Below are positions 17,046-26,358 of a stretch of 64,000 bases of DNA, piece after piece. The notes under the pieces were generated by a model. It saw only the letters and a program-made list of their open reading frames with translations. It searched no databases and was not told the DNA's origin. Both the position numbers and the translations under genes were made by a program. Source of the stretch: Lewinellaceae bacterium (GTDB taxonomy: Bacteria > Bacteroidota > Bacteroidia > Chitinophagales > Saprospiraceae); contig JACJYG010000006.1 of assembly GCA_020636215.1 (NCBI GenBank), forward strand, positions 868,001-932,000, in the 5' to 3' direction. Numbering within the stretch: the first letter of the stretch is position 1; each line of letters starts with the position of its first letter.

Positions 17046-18083
17046 GCCGGGAGGGGGCTATTCCCTTCAGGGGGGCTAGGGGGGGCTGGCATCGGCTTAG
17101 CCCTCACTCAGGAACTCGTACACCTGCTGCACGGCGAGATCAGCGTTGAAAGCGAAGTAGGGAAAGGCGCCACCTTCACCGTTACCTTACCCATCACCCA
17201 TAATGCGCCACTCGGCCATGATTTTGATCAACCCGCCATCAGAGAAGCCGTTTCGGCCTATTTGCCTGTTACGAAGGGCAATAAAACGCAGGATGGCCAT
17301 CCGGCCCGGCCCGGGCAGCCCACCGTGCTGGTGGTAGAGGACAATCCCGATGTGGTGGAGTACATTCGCGCCATACTGAGTTCCCGCTTCCAGATTGAGG
17401 TGGAATATGACGGGAAACAGGGCCTGGCCAAATCGCTGAAATCTATTCCCGACATTATCATCAGCGACATCATGATGCCGGAGATGGATGGCCTGGAGAT
17501 GTGCCGCAGGCTAAAGGCCGACAAGCGCACCAGCCATATTCCCATCATCCTGCTCACTGCCAAAGCTGACCGGGCCTCCAGGATCGAGGGCCTGCGCACC
17601 GGCGCCGATGCTTACCTCGCCAAGCCCTTTGACCGGGACGAGTTGCTAGCCCGTATGGACAACCTCATCGAATTGCGCGCCCAATTGCAGGCGCGCTACC
17701 GGGACCTCAGCTTCCTCTTCCAGCCTCAGCACAAGCTGCCGGAACAGGACATACATCCGGACGAAGCCTTTCTGCATGAACTGCACCGGGTCATTGATGA
17801 CAAGCTGAGCGACCCCACTTTCAACATCCCTCAGCTTTGCGAGCAGATCGGCATGAGCCGGGCCCTGCTGTATAAAAAATTCAAGGCTCTTACCGGCCAG
17901 TCGGTTGCCGATTTCATCCGGCGCGTCCGCCTGCACAAAGCCCGGCAACTCCTGCAAACCACCGAACTGAACATCAGCCAGGTCGCTATGGATGTCGGAT
18001 TTAAAAACCTCTCCACTTTCAGCCGCAACTTCACCAAGGAGTTTGGCGTGAATCCCCGGGAAATCAGGCGGGACGATTCCTGA
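17046..18083 (+). pseudogene. Hybrid histidine kinase, 3' part (receiver + AraC output)
   Basis: Continuation of the gene begun at 13029. It opens with the residual repeat, then the G2 box and end of the HATPase domain (GIGLALTQELV, then GKGATFTVTLPI). A response-regulator receiver domain follows, with VEDNPDVVEY, phosphoacceptor Asp in IISDIMMPEMDG and the conserved lysine in AKPFDRDEL. It ends in an AraC-type helix-turn-helix (SRALLYKKFKALTGQSVADF, then ISQVAMDVGFKNLSTFSRNF). A TTG at 17262 or another internal start could still yield a free receiver-AraC protein, which could retain DNA binding. In frame with the 5' part once the IS is removed. The likely target is the FG-GAP gene 180 bases downstream. 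Confidence 0.88.
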
Positions 18084-18146
18084 CCCGTCGCTGAAAGACG
18101 GCAAAGATGCCAGGGTGCAATTTCCCATTGCGCCCTGGCTTATCCT

Positions 18147-18204
18147 TGTTTACAAAACGGTCTGTAGACAAATCGTCAAACATTGTAGACAATCCGCAAA
18201 GCAA
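18147..18204 (+). promoter_or_regulatory. Direct repeats, candidate AraC-type binding sites
   Basis: TGTAGACAA at 18163 and again at 18184, exactly 21 bases apart (two helical turns); over the full 21-base units 15 positions agree. A weaker copy, TGTTTACAAAACG, starts at 18147. Tandem half-sites 21 bases apart, between an AraC-type regulator and the gene downstream, are the expected layout for AraC-family activation. Confidence 0.5.
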
Positions 18205-18265
18205 AGGAACGGACAGCCCCTTTACTTCCGGAAAAATTTTAATCACCAAATAAACCTGCAAAACC

Positions 18266-19785
18266 ATGAAGGCACATTACAACCCCAAAAGGTGGCGCTT
18301 TTCTGCAGCGCTCCTAAGCCTGCTGACGGCCATTTTTCTGACGCCGGCTTTCGGACAGCTTGACTTTTTCAGCGAGCCCCTAGCAGATCCTTTCGAACTC
18401 GGCCTTAGTCCGCACCCCGGAGGCAGCATGTTCCCCACCCTGGCCGATATAGACAGCGACGGCGACCTGGACCTGTTTGTCGGAGAAAAGTGGAACTATT
18501 CTTCCGGGTGCTTTACGGAAACGTCCCTGGATTTTTACCGGAACGAGGGAAACAGCGATTGCCCTGATTTTCAATTGGAAGCGTCCTATCCTTTCGGAAT
18601 ATCGGAAGAGGCAACCAATATCAAATTCGTGGACATCAATGGCGACGGGCTGCTCGACCTGTTCGGCCGCAAAGACTGCGTCTCCCCCACCGTCGAGGGC
18701 GCCTTTATCTGTATACTGAATACCGGAACTGCAACGGAGCCTGTCTTTGACGCTGGCGATATCCTCTACGCCCCTTTGGTATCGACTCGGAAGGCGTAAC
18801 GGGAGCCTCCATCGCCACCCTCACCTTCGCCGACCTGGATGGCGACGGAGACTACGACGCCTTCATTAACGGCAGGACCGACGGACACTTCCTCTACCAG
18901 GAAAATACCGGAACCCCTACAGCGCCCAACTTTAAAGCACGGGAGGCCGACCCCTTCGGCCTAAGCCTGCCCGCAATGCCTAACGGGCCCATATTTGGAG
19001 CGCTGGCCGACTGGGACTGCGATGGAGACGTCGATATGATGAATACCCTTTGGGATATCGATATAGATCCCAATCTCTTTCGACTTTACTTTCATGAAAA
19101 CAAGTACGATGAACTGGGATTCGTCCAGTTTGAGCCAGCTGTACTGCTTGCCCCGAGCTTCATCGTTGCGCAGGGCGACCTCGACGGGGACGGCGACCTC
19201 GACGTTTTGGCATTTCAATCTTACGCCAGGAACATTTCAACGGATTGCGTGACGCTACCTGAAGCCGCCTTCAACTTTGACCATACCGAAGACGGCCTGC
19301 AATATGCCTTCACCAACGCGTCTTCCTTCCAGGCCACGGAATGTAATCCGGTGCAATGGTTCTGGGACTTTGGCGATGGCGGAAGCAGCGAGGAGGAGCA
19401 TCCGACGCATATTTTTTCCGAGTCCGGTGATTATGAGGCCTGCCTGATCGTAGAGGATATAGCCGGGCGCGATACTTTCTGCACACCCGTAGATGTCGTT
19501 TCCGGCGCCAGGGAGCAACTCATCCGGGAGGGCTTTCGCCTGTATCCCAATCCGGCCTCCACACACCTCTATCTCGAGCTGGTGGAAGGGGTTTTTCTGA
19601 ATGAAGTTGAGGTGGAAGTATTCGACGCTATTGGGCAAAGCGTGAAACGAATCCGGCTTGGCTTCGCCGGCTCCAATGCTGCTGAGCGTATCGACATTGC
19701 CGGCCTGCCGGCGGGGATGTATAGGGTGAAGGTAACCGATGGGAAGAGGCTCTTTGCCGGGGAGTTTGTGAAGGCTGCAGATTGA
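18266..19785 (+). pseudogene. Secreted FG-GAP/PKD protein with T9SS tag, frameshifted
   Basis: Signal peptide (about 1-31, ending AFG), then FG-GAP/VCBS repeats with calcium-type loops (DIDSDGDLD, DINGDGLLD, DLDGDGDYD, DWDCDGDVD, DLDGDGDLD). A PKD domain follows (WFWDFGDGGSSEEEHPTHIF), then a type A T9SS C-terminal sorting domain (FRLYPNPASTHLYLEL, GLPAGMYRVKV). The reading frame breaks at the C-run 18771-18774: the first frame stops at 18799, while the domain series continues from 18772 in another frame to 19785. One extra C would restore a protein of about 506 residues. As written, the product is cut after two repeats and loses its sorting tag. A sequencing error in the homopolymer is the main alternative. 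Confidence 0.85.
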
Positions 19786-19925
19786 ATGGCTGGATGGTTA
19801 AATGGTTGTCTCTGGAGGGCCCTCAAGGCGCCGCCACTCCCCAAGGGGACAATATGACCATATAGCCATTGAAATATCCCTGTATCCCCAAGCCTAGTGA
19901 ACATTAATCTATAAAAATCAAAACC

Positions 19926-20648
19926 ATGAAAACATCATTCATTTTCCGAGTACTTCTGGCCGGCCTGTTCCTCGGCCTGTTGGCCGTCGGCTGCCAGAAA
20001 GACAACGTGGCAACTATTCCGGAAGGAGATCAGGAGCAAATCCAGGCCTTCAAAGTTCCGGAAGTACCTGCAGAGATCGCGCAACATTTTACCGAAGAAG
20101 AACTGGCCGCCTTCCGGGCCGGGCCTTCGCAAGAGATGCTGGATGGCGTGGAAAGCCGGGCCGGTTCCTGGCATCCGTTGGTAGTGATGTATGAGATGGA
20201 ACTTTACCATCGTCCGGTCACAAATTCCTGTGAAGAACCAGTCATTTGTACAAATCTTATGGAGTGTTCGAATCCCTACTTATGGGTGGGTTATGCTGAA
20301 CTCTACACCTTTGAAGGCACCTGGTTCGGACATGGGCCGATTACCGGTGGATCAAGTGGCAGTATTCACTGTAGTACAGGTGAGGTATTCCCCCCGTCCC
20401 AAACTTGGGTCAACTATGGCGATAATGAGTTATACTTCACGGGTGAGCGGCTTTCCTCGGTATCTGGCAATAATGGGTCCATTGTCTTAATCGACCGCTT
20501 TGACTACACTGGCGGCACCGGTATGTTTGATGGGGCCTACGGTTATGCCTATGGCCGGACCTACGCCCACCAGGATGATTTGCCCGACCTGTTTGCCGGC
20601 ACACCCGGCCACGCCATTGGGTTCACGATGGGATGGTTGCATTATTGA
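19926..20648 (+). CDS. Hypothetical lipoprotein
   Basis: 240-residue lipoprotein: hydrophobic signal with lipobox LAVGC (Cys23), then an acidic linker. No known domain is recognised. The mature part is rich in Gly, Tyr and aromatic residues (FDYTGGTGMFDGAYGYAYGR), suggesting a beta-rich extracytoplasmic fold. Four cysteines (two in NSCEEPVICTNLMECSNP) may form disulphides. It lies 140 bases after the frameshifted T9SS gene and is followed by a strong terminator hairpin, so it is probably a separate unit. Surface or periplasmic location is likely; function unknown. Confidence 0.75.
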   Translation: MKTSFIFRVLLAGLFLGLLAVGCQKDNVATIPEGDQEQIQAFKVPEVPAEIAQHFTEEELAAFRAGPSQEMLDGVESRAGSWHPLVVMYEMELYHRPVTNSCEEPVICTNLMECSNPYLWVGYAELYTFEGTWFGHGPITGGSSGSIHCSTGEVFPPSQTWVNYGDNELYFTGERLSSVSGNNGSIVLIDRFDYTGGTGMFDGAYGYAYGRTYAHQDDLPDLFAGTPGHAIGFTMGWLHY

Positions 20649-20936
20649 GTAGGAGCAGTTTGGGAGTGAAGAACTGGAATTGTTGATAAGCGCTCCCTGC
20701 TTCATTGAGACGGGTTGTTGCAGGGAGCAGCTGATTTTGCGTTTAGTGTGGTGCGGGCCGACAAGCAGTAAGGATTAGAAAACCCCGAAACTCCAAAGGG
20801 AGAGCAGTTGTGATTTGCCGTTTGAGGTTTCCGAAACCTCAAACGGCTTTTCTTACAGTCATCCCACACTTCGGCCTGAAAAGCCTTGCAATTCCCAATA
20901 ATCCTGGTTAAATTTTGCACCCCACCAATCCAACCT
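20649..20936. other. Intergenic region with hairpins before mscS-like gene
   Basis: No gene is seen. It holds a CTCCCTG/CAGGGAG inverted repeat (about 20693-20728) and the terminator at 20817-20853. TAAATTTTG near 20910 is one base off the -7 consensus and may belong to the channel gene. Confidence 0.4.
20817..20853 (+). terminator. Rho-independent terminator
   Basis: A perfect 15-base stem GCCGTTTGAGGTTTC / GAAACCTCAAACGGC (20817-20831, 20833-20847) around a single visible loop base, so in practice a shorter stem and larger loop, followed by TTTTCTT. It is downstream of the lipoprotein gene. Confidence 0.65.
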
Positions 20937-22589
20937 ATGATGATGCGCGCCAGGACTATTTTTTTCGCCCTTTTTCTGTTTTTGTACTTCCCTTTCCAGC
21001 TTTTCGGGCAACGGCAGCAGGAAGTGCCTGTCACTTTAGAAAGCCCGTACAACACCATGTTGGTGCACCTGCATTATCTGCAGCCCGATTCTTATGAGCC
21101 GGCGCTAGCGGCTCGTACTTTATATGGCGTGCCCGATAGCGCCCAGGCCGTTAAACTGGCCATCAAGCTCAAGCAGGTGCTGGATGGGAAAGGCCTGTAT
21201 GTCCGAATGGGCGTGCTACCCCGTGACTCCAACTATGTGGATAGTACTTCCAATCAAAACGTTTACACACCTTTCCCTCGCCAACTGCCGGAGGTATACC
21301 TGGAACGGATAAACGATCGGTGGTACTATTCTGGGGAAACGGTGGGCCTGATCCCCCAATTGCATAAGGAAGTTTATCCTTTTGGTGCGGATTTTCTCCT
21401 CAACCTACTACCACATTTTGGACAGCGTAAGGTACTTGGCCTGGCAATATGGCAATATTTAGGGCTGCTGGCCATATTGTTGCTGGCCGTCCTGGTGCAC
21501 TTCATCCTAAGCCGGATATTACGGCCAATAGTCCGGCGGCTCTCACGCTCCCGGGTGTACCCTTCGCTGGTGCCTCCGAAACTCATCTGGAAGATCGCCC
21601 GGGCAGCCAGCGTGATGATCGTCATCAGGTTGATCCAGTTCTTCCTGCCAGCCCTTCAACTACCTATAGAGTCGGCTAATTTTGCGGTTATCGTGATCCG
21701 GCTGGTGGGTGTTATCCTGGTCATTTACATTCTGCTGCGGGGCCTGGATATTTTTATACTCTATGCGGATAAATTCACCCAACGGACCGAGAGCAAGATG
21801 GATGAGCAATTGCTGCCCATGCTCCGGCGCGGTATCCAGTTTCTATTATTCCTGGCGGGGATCATTCAGGCCTTGCGCATCCTGCAGGCCGATGTGACAA
21901 CCTTGATCGCCGGTATTTCCATTGGTGGCTTGGCCCTGGCGCTGGCCGCCCAGGATACTTTAAAAAACCTCTTTGGTTCTCTGACCATTTTCATGGACCG
22001 CCCCTTTCAGATCGGTGACTGGATCAACTTCTCAGGGGTGGACGGCACGGTGGAAGAGGTCGGTTTCCGCTCAACGCGGGTGCGCACCTTTTCCAATTCA
22101 CTGGTTTATGTGCCCAATGGCAAACTGGCGGATATGGTGGTCGACAATTACGGCCTGCGGGCTTACCGGCGCTTCAATACCAGCATTTCCATCACCTACG
22201 ATACGCCTCCGGCCCTGGTCGAGAAATTTGTGGAGGGCTTGAGGGCTATTGTAGCCAACCATCCCCAAACGAGGAAAGACTATTTTGAGATACATCTCAA
22301 CGAGATGAGCGCCAGTTCCTTAAACATTCTTTTCTACATATTCTTCGCAGTTCCAAGTTGGACGGAAGAACTGAAGGCCAAACACGAGGTGCTGCTCGCC
22401 GTGATGGAGCTGGCTCAGGCCCTTGGCGTCCGCTTCGCTTTCCCTACACAGACGCTTCATGTAGAAGAATTGCCCGGCGCGACAAGCCTGGCGCCGCATT
22501 ATAAAACGGATCCAAAGGCAATGGATGAAAAGATGAAGGCTTTTCTGGAGGGGTATAAAATGAAGGTCGGTAGGTCGGTAGGTCATTAG
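20937..22589 (+). CDS. MscS-family mechanosensitive ion channel
   Basis: 550-residue channel. The start is one of three consecutive ATGs (20937/20940/20943), each followed by a signal sequence ending near LFGQ. A periplasmic domain (about 25-165) precedes several membrane helices (about 178-345). The pore-lining TM3 region GISIGGLALALAAQDTLKNLFGS is the MscS signature (AQDxxKN), followed by the beta domain (FMDRPFQIGDWINFSGVDGTVEEVGFRSTRVRTF, family-typical). It releases solutes under hypo-osmotic stress. The last codons (VGRSVGH) are made of the 8-base tandem repeat that begins at 22565, so the repeat has replaced or extended the native C-terminus. Confidence 0.92.
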   Translation: MMMRARTIFFALFLFLYFPFQLFGQRQQEVPVTLESPYNTMLVHLHYLQPDSYEPALAARTLYGVPDSAQAVKLAIKLKQVLDGKGLYVRMGVLPRDSNYVDSTSNQNVYTPFPRQLPEVYLERINDRWYYSGETVGLIPQLHKEVYPFGADFLLNLLPHFGQRKVLGLAIWQYLGLLAILLLAVLVHFILSRILRPIVRRLSRSRVYPSLVPPKLIWKIARAASVMIVIRLIQFFLPALQLPIESANFAVIVIRLVGVILVIYILLRGLDIFILYADKFTQRTESKMDEQLLPMLRRGIQFLLFLAGIIQALRILQADVTTLIAGISIGGLALALAAQDTLKNLFGSLTIFMDRPFQIGDWINFSGVDGTVEEVGFRSTRVRTFSNSLVYVPNGKLADMVVDNYGLRAYRRFNTSISITYDTPPALVEKFVEGLRAIVANHPQTRKDYFEIHLNEMSASSLNILFYIFFAVPSWTEELKAKHEVLLAVMELAQALGVRFAFPTQTLHVEELPGATSLAPHYKTDPKAMDEKMKAFLEGYKMKVGRSVGH

Positions 22590-22641
22590 GTCGGTAGGTC
22601 ATTAGGTCGGTAGGTCGGTAGGTCTGGAGGTCGGTAGGTCA
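22565..22641. repeat. 8-base tandem repeat (GGTCGGTA)
   Basis: About nine units of GGTCGGTA with variants (GGTCATTA, GGTCTGGA), starting inside the 3' end of the channel gene and supplying its stop codon (CATTAG). Three more units lie at about 22696-22722. Copy number may vary between strains. Confidence 0.85.
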
Positions 22642-22741
22642 GTTGAAAAGGTGCACCGCAGCTTTTCATCCCGGCGAAGCCCGGTGGGCTGAGTCGGGAA
22701 GGTCGGTAGGTCGGTAGGTCGGCCTTACAACGCTTACAAAA

Positions 22742-22786
22742 AAAAAATCCCCCGCTCCGGCAATTATACGGGCAGGGGGATTTTTA
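22742..22786. terminator. Bidirectional terminator between mscS-like gene and rho
   Basis: AAAATCCCCC (22744-22753) pairs with GGGGGATTTTT (22775-22785); T-runs follow on both strands, so it can end both convergent genes. Confidence 0.75.
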
Positions 22787-22802
22787 TTGGACAAAAACGG
22801 AT

Positions 22803-24518
22803 CTAGCCGTTCATAGAAGTCAGGAATTCTTCGTTGCTGGAAGTGCCGACCATATGTTTGCGCAGGAACTCGAAAGCTTCGTCCGGCTTCATGTCGGACA
22901 GGTGATTCCGCAGGATAAACATACGCTGCAGCGTGTCCTTGTCCAGCAGCAGGTCGTCGCGGCGGGTGCTCGACTTTGTGAGGTCGATGGCCGGGAACAT
23001 CCGCTTGTTGGACAGGTTACGGTCGAGTTGCAATTCCATGTTGCCGGTACCTTTGAATTCTTCGAAGATCACACCATCCATCTTGGAGCCTGTGTCGATA
23101 AGAGCTGTGGCGAGGATAGTAAGTGAGCCGCCGTCTTCAATATTTCGGGCGGCGCCGAAGAATTTCTTGGGTTTGTGCAGGGCATTGGCTTCCACACCAC
23201 CGGAGAGTACTTTACCACTGGCAGGCGCTACTGTATTATAGGCGCGGGCCAGACGGGTGATGGAGTCGAGCAGGATGCAGACATCATGCCCGCATTCCAC
23301 CAGGCGTTTAGCTTTTTCCAGTACGATTGCCGCCACGCGGACGTGGTTGTCGGCTGGTTCATCGAAGGTAGAGGCGACAACTTCAGCATTGACGCTGCGC
23401 TTGAAGTCGGTTACTTCCTCCGGGCGCTCATCAACGAGCAATACGATAATATAACACTCGGGGTGGTTCTTGGCGATAGCATTGGCGAGATCCTTGAGCA
23501 GGAAGGTCTTACCCGTTTTGGGCTGTGCCACGATGAGTCCCCGTTGTCCTTTTCCGATAGGGGTGAACAAGTCGATCATCCGGTTGCCCATGTCGCGCCC
23601 GGTGGGGGAGGAGGTCAGTTTGAATTTCTCGTGCGGGAAAAGTGGCGTCAGATAATCGAAAGGAACGCGGTCGCGGATGTCCTGTGGATCCAGGCCATTG
23701 ATCTTGGAAACGCGTAGCAGGGCGAAATACTTTTCTCCTTCCTTCGGCGGGCGAATAGCGCCGCGGACGGTGTCCCCGGTGCGCAGGCCGAAAAGTTTGA
23801 TCTGGGAAGGAGAAACGTAAATATCGTCAGGAGAAGTGAGGTAGTTATAGTCCGAAGAACGGAGAAAACCATAGCCATCAGGCATCATTTCGAGGATACC
23901 TTCCCCTTCAATAATACCATCGAGTTCGATATCGAACCGTTCTTCCTGTTCTTCCCGGCCTTGTCCCCTTTGAGGCCGGCTGCTTCCTGCCTTTTGTTCT
24001 CTTGGTTCTCTGGTATCTCTTGACTCCCTGGTATCTCTCGGTTCCCTGTCGCGGCCTTGGTCTCTATCCCGGTCCCGATTCCTGGGCATATCCATTTCTT
24101 CATAGGCTTCCTCCCGCGGTTGCATTTCTGCACGAGGCCTTTCGCGTTCCCGCCGGGGTTCTGGTTCCGGTTGGTTTTCAGAAGCCACTTTTACGATACG
24201 ACGAGCTCGGTTGCGTTGATTCTCTTGTTCATCGTCATCGTCATCTCTGGAGGTGCGCCGGTTATCCTCGTCATTATTAAATTTTTCAGAGGAGGAGTTG
24301 CGGTTGTGTCCCTGGCGATTGGTAGCCTGGCGGTTTTCTGAAGTGTCGTGCGCTTCACGTTCCCGGGAGGGCTCGCCACTTTCTGCTGCCTGATGGTCAA
24401 GGATTTTGTAGATGAGTTCCTGCTTGTTAAGGCGTTTGTAGCCCGTAAGCCCGATTTGCTCTGCCAATTCTCTGAGCTCAGGCACAAGCATAAAGTTCAA
24501 CTGTGATATATCTAACAT
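22803..24518 (-). CDS. rho: Transcription termination factor Rho
   Basis: 571-residue hexameric RNA-dependent ATPase that releases RNA polymerase from transcripts. The N-terminal Rho_N helix (MLDISQLNFMLVPELRELAEQIGL) is followed by an Arg/Glu/Asp-rich low-complexity insert (about 50-200). The cold-shock-like RNA-binding domain then holds GEGILEMMPDGYGFLRS. The ATPase core has the P-loop AQPKTGKT (about 333-340), the Walker B region CILLDSITRLARAYN and the Q-loop/R-loop segment VLSGGVEANALHKPK. E. coli Rho is about 420 residues; the extra length is the charged insert, usual in Bacteroidota. Divergent from serS, convergent with the channel gene. Confidence 0.97.
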   Translation of the reverse strand: MLDISQLNFMLVPELRELAEQIGLTGYKRLNKQELIYKILDHQAAESGEPSREREAHDTSENRQATNRQGHNRNSSSEKFNNDEDNRRTSRDDDDDEQENQRNRARRIVKVASENQPEPEPRRERERPRAEMQPREEAYEEMDMPRNRDRDRDQGRDREPRDTRESRDTREPREQKAGSSRPQRGQGREEQEERFDIELDGIIEGEGILEMMPDGYGFLRSSDYNYLTSPDDIYVSPSQIKLFGLRTGDTVRGAIRPPKEGEKYFALLRVSKINGLDPQDIRDRVPFDYLTPLFPHEKFKLTSSPTGRDMGNRMIDLFTPIGKGQRGLIVAQPKTGKTFLLKDLANAIAKNHPECYIIVLLVDERPEEVTDFKRSVNAEVVASTFDEPADNHVRVAAIVLEKAKRLVECGHDVCILLDSITRLARAYNTVAPASGKVLSGGVEANALHKPKKFFGAARNIEDGGSLTILATALIDTGSKMDGVIFEEFKGTGNMELQLDRNLSNKRMFPAIDLTKSSTRRDDLLLDKDTLQRMFILRNHLSDMKPDEAFEFLRKHMVGTSSNEEFLTSMNG

Positions 24519-24874
24519 AAAATGGCTGTTACAGAAATTAGAATAGTTTGGTTTCAGAACTGATTAGATCAGAGATCTTTTGCGGAATAAGACTGTGGGG
24601 ATATGTGGATTTTTCAACATGAAGAAGCCTCAAAACAATACTCTTGCGAACCCAGTGATCCTTCTTTAAAGTGGGAAATAGCAGGATAGAAAATGAGGCG
24701 CCTCAAAAAATAGGCTCCTGAGACGTATGGTAAGCCAATACGCTTTTGTCGCAACAAAAATACATTTAATTTTTCAATTCAAATAGTATCTTTGCAAAAA
24801 GATAACCAAAAACTTTTCTCAAAAGTTCAATCCCCAAACTTCTTTTCTGGGCCAATAGTAATCAATCTTACAGT
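24519..24874. other. Divergent rho-serS intergenic region
   Basis: 356 bases without a gene. It carries the serS -7 box (24787-24794). No clear promoter was found for rho, and no riboswitch or T-box-like element was recognised. Confidence 0.5.
24787..24794 (+). promoter_or_regulatory. serS -7 promoter box
   Basis: TATCTTTG matches TAnnTTTG. TTTA at 24765-24768 is a degenerate -33 element at suitable spacing. The 5' untranslated region would be about 75 bases. Confidence 0.5.
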
Positions 24875-26152
24875 ATGCTTGAACTCAACTTTATCCGCGC
24901 CAACAAAAGCCGCGTTATTCAGGGCTTAAAGATCAAAAATTTTTCCGAAGAAGACCTTCAGATCGTGGAGGAAATCCTTAGCCTGGATGATACCCGTAAG
25001 GAAGTGCAAACGGAACTGGACAGTTTGCTCGCAGAGCGGAATCAACTTTCCAAAACTATTGGCGACCTCATGAAAGCCGGAAAACGGGCAGAGGCTGAAT
25101 CTCAGCGGGAACGGGTCGGTCAACTTAAAGAGCAGGCTGCAAAGCTGGAAGACAGCTTGAAAGATACCAAAGTTCAACTGGAAGAATTGTTGCTCAAGGT
25201 ACCCAACATCCCGCATGAGTCCGTCCCGCCTGGCGCTACTCCGGAAGATAATGAGGTATATAAAGCCTGGGCGTCGCCGCTACCTGAGCTGAGTTCGGAT
25301 GCACTTCCTCACTGGGAGCTGGCACAGAAATACAATATATTTGACCTGGAGCTGGGCGTAAAGCTTACCGGCTCCGGCTTTCCGGTCTACCGCGGGAAAG
25401 GCGCGAAGCTCGAACGGGCGCTGATCTCTTTCTTTCTGGATGAAGCCACCCGTGCTGGTTTTGAAGAGGTCATTCCCCCTCTTATGGTCAATGAAGATAC
25501 CGCCAGGGCTACCGGGCAGCTGCCCGACAAAGAAGGCCAGATGTATTATGTAGAGCGCGACAACCTCTATCTCATCCCCACTGCTGAAGTGCCCGTAACC
25601 AACATCTATCGCGATGTCATATTGGATGCAGCAGATTTTCCCGTAAAAATGACGGCATATACGCCTTGTTTTCGGCGGGAAGCCGGTTCGTATGGAGCGC
25701 ATGTGCGAGGGCTCAACCGGGTCCACCAGTTTGACAAGGTCGAGATTGTAGTGTTGCAACATCCCGACAAGTCCTATGAAACCCTGCAGGAAATGCTGGC
25801 TCATGTTTCCGGCTTACTGGACAAACTGGAGTTGCCTTACCGAATCCTGCGCCTTTGTGGTGGCGACATGAGCTTCACTTCGGCTCTGACTTTTGACTTT
25901 GAGGTTTTCTCCGCTGCCCAGAAACGCTGGCTGGAAGTCAGTTCTGTTTCCAATTTTGAAACCTACCAGAGCAACCGCATGAAACTGCGCTTTCGCGACG
26001 GTAAGGCCACCCGCCTGGCGCATACCCTCAATGGCAGCGCTCTGGCCCTGGCCCGGGTAGTAGCGGCTTTACTAGAAAACAACCAAACCCCGGAGGGGAT
26101 TGTTATTCCCAAAGTGCTGCGTGATTACACGGGCTTTGAGTTGTTAAACTAA
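24875..26152 (+). CDS. serS: Seryl-tRNA synthetase
   Basis: 425-residue class II aminoacyl-tRNA synthetase that charges tRNA-Ser (and tRNA-Sec where present). The N-terminal antiparallel coiled-coil arm (about 25-105, LDSLLAERNQLSKTIGDLMK...) binds the tRNA long variable arm. The catalytic core follows: TGQLP (about 213), TAEVPVTN (about 237-244), motif 2 PCFRREAGSYGAHVRGLNRVHQFDKVE (about 263-289), and motif 3 in the C-terminal LNGSALALARVVAALLENNQ. Length is normal. It is followed by a 206-base gap and frr, on the same strand. Confidence 0.98.
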   Translation: MLELNFIRANKSRVIQGLKIKNFSEEDLQIVEEILSLDDTRKEVQTELDSLLAERNQLSKTIGDLMKAGKRAEAESQRERVGQLKEQAAKLEDSLKDTKVQLEELLLKVPNIPHESVPPGATPEDNEVYKAWASPLPELSSDALPHWELAQKYNIFDLELGVKLTGSGFPVYRGKGAKLERALISFFLDEATRAGFEEVIPPLMVNEDTARATGQLPDKEGQMYYVERDNLYLIPTAEVPVTNIYRDVILDAADFPVKMTAYTPCFRREAGSYGAHVRGLNRVHQFDKVEIVVLQHPDKSYETLQEMLAHVSGLLDKLELPYRILRLCGGDMSFTSALTFDFEVFSAAQKRWLEVSSVSNFETYQSNRMKLRFRDGKATRLAHTLNGSALALARVVAALLENNQTPEGIVIPKVLRDYTGFELLN

Positions 26153-26358
26153 AAGACCATACAGAAATGGGAACTTATTCTGGCGCCAGCAGGAGGTAGG
26201 AAGCGGGGATATATGGCGCCATATGGCTGTTTAGTCATATAGCTGGCGAATTGCTGTTCCGCTGTTTATTTGAAAATAAAACACATTTAGTGTATTTTAG
26301 GGCGTGTTTGGAGGCAGGCGCCCCAAGCCCCATGTATTGAATAATTCAAATTGGACCT

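Noticed and set aside
17262..18083. Free-standing response regulator starting at TTG 17262
   Set aside because: The reading frame extends upstream into HATPase sequence in the same frame. It is the 3' part of the interrupted hybrid kinase, though internal translation cannot be excluded.
22565..22722. Attachment site or CRISPR array at the GGTCGGTA repeats
   Set aside because: There are no spacers, integrase or direct-repeat borders. A slipped-strand tandem repeat explains it.
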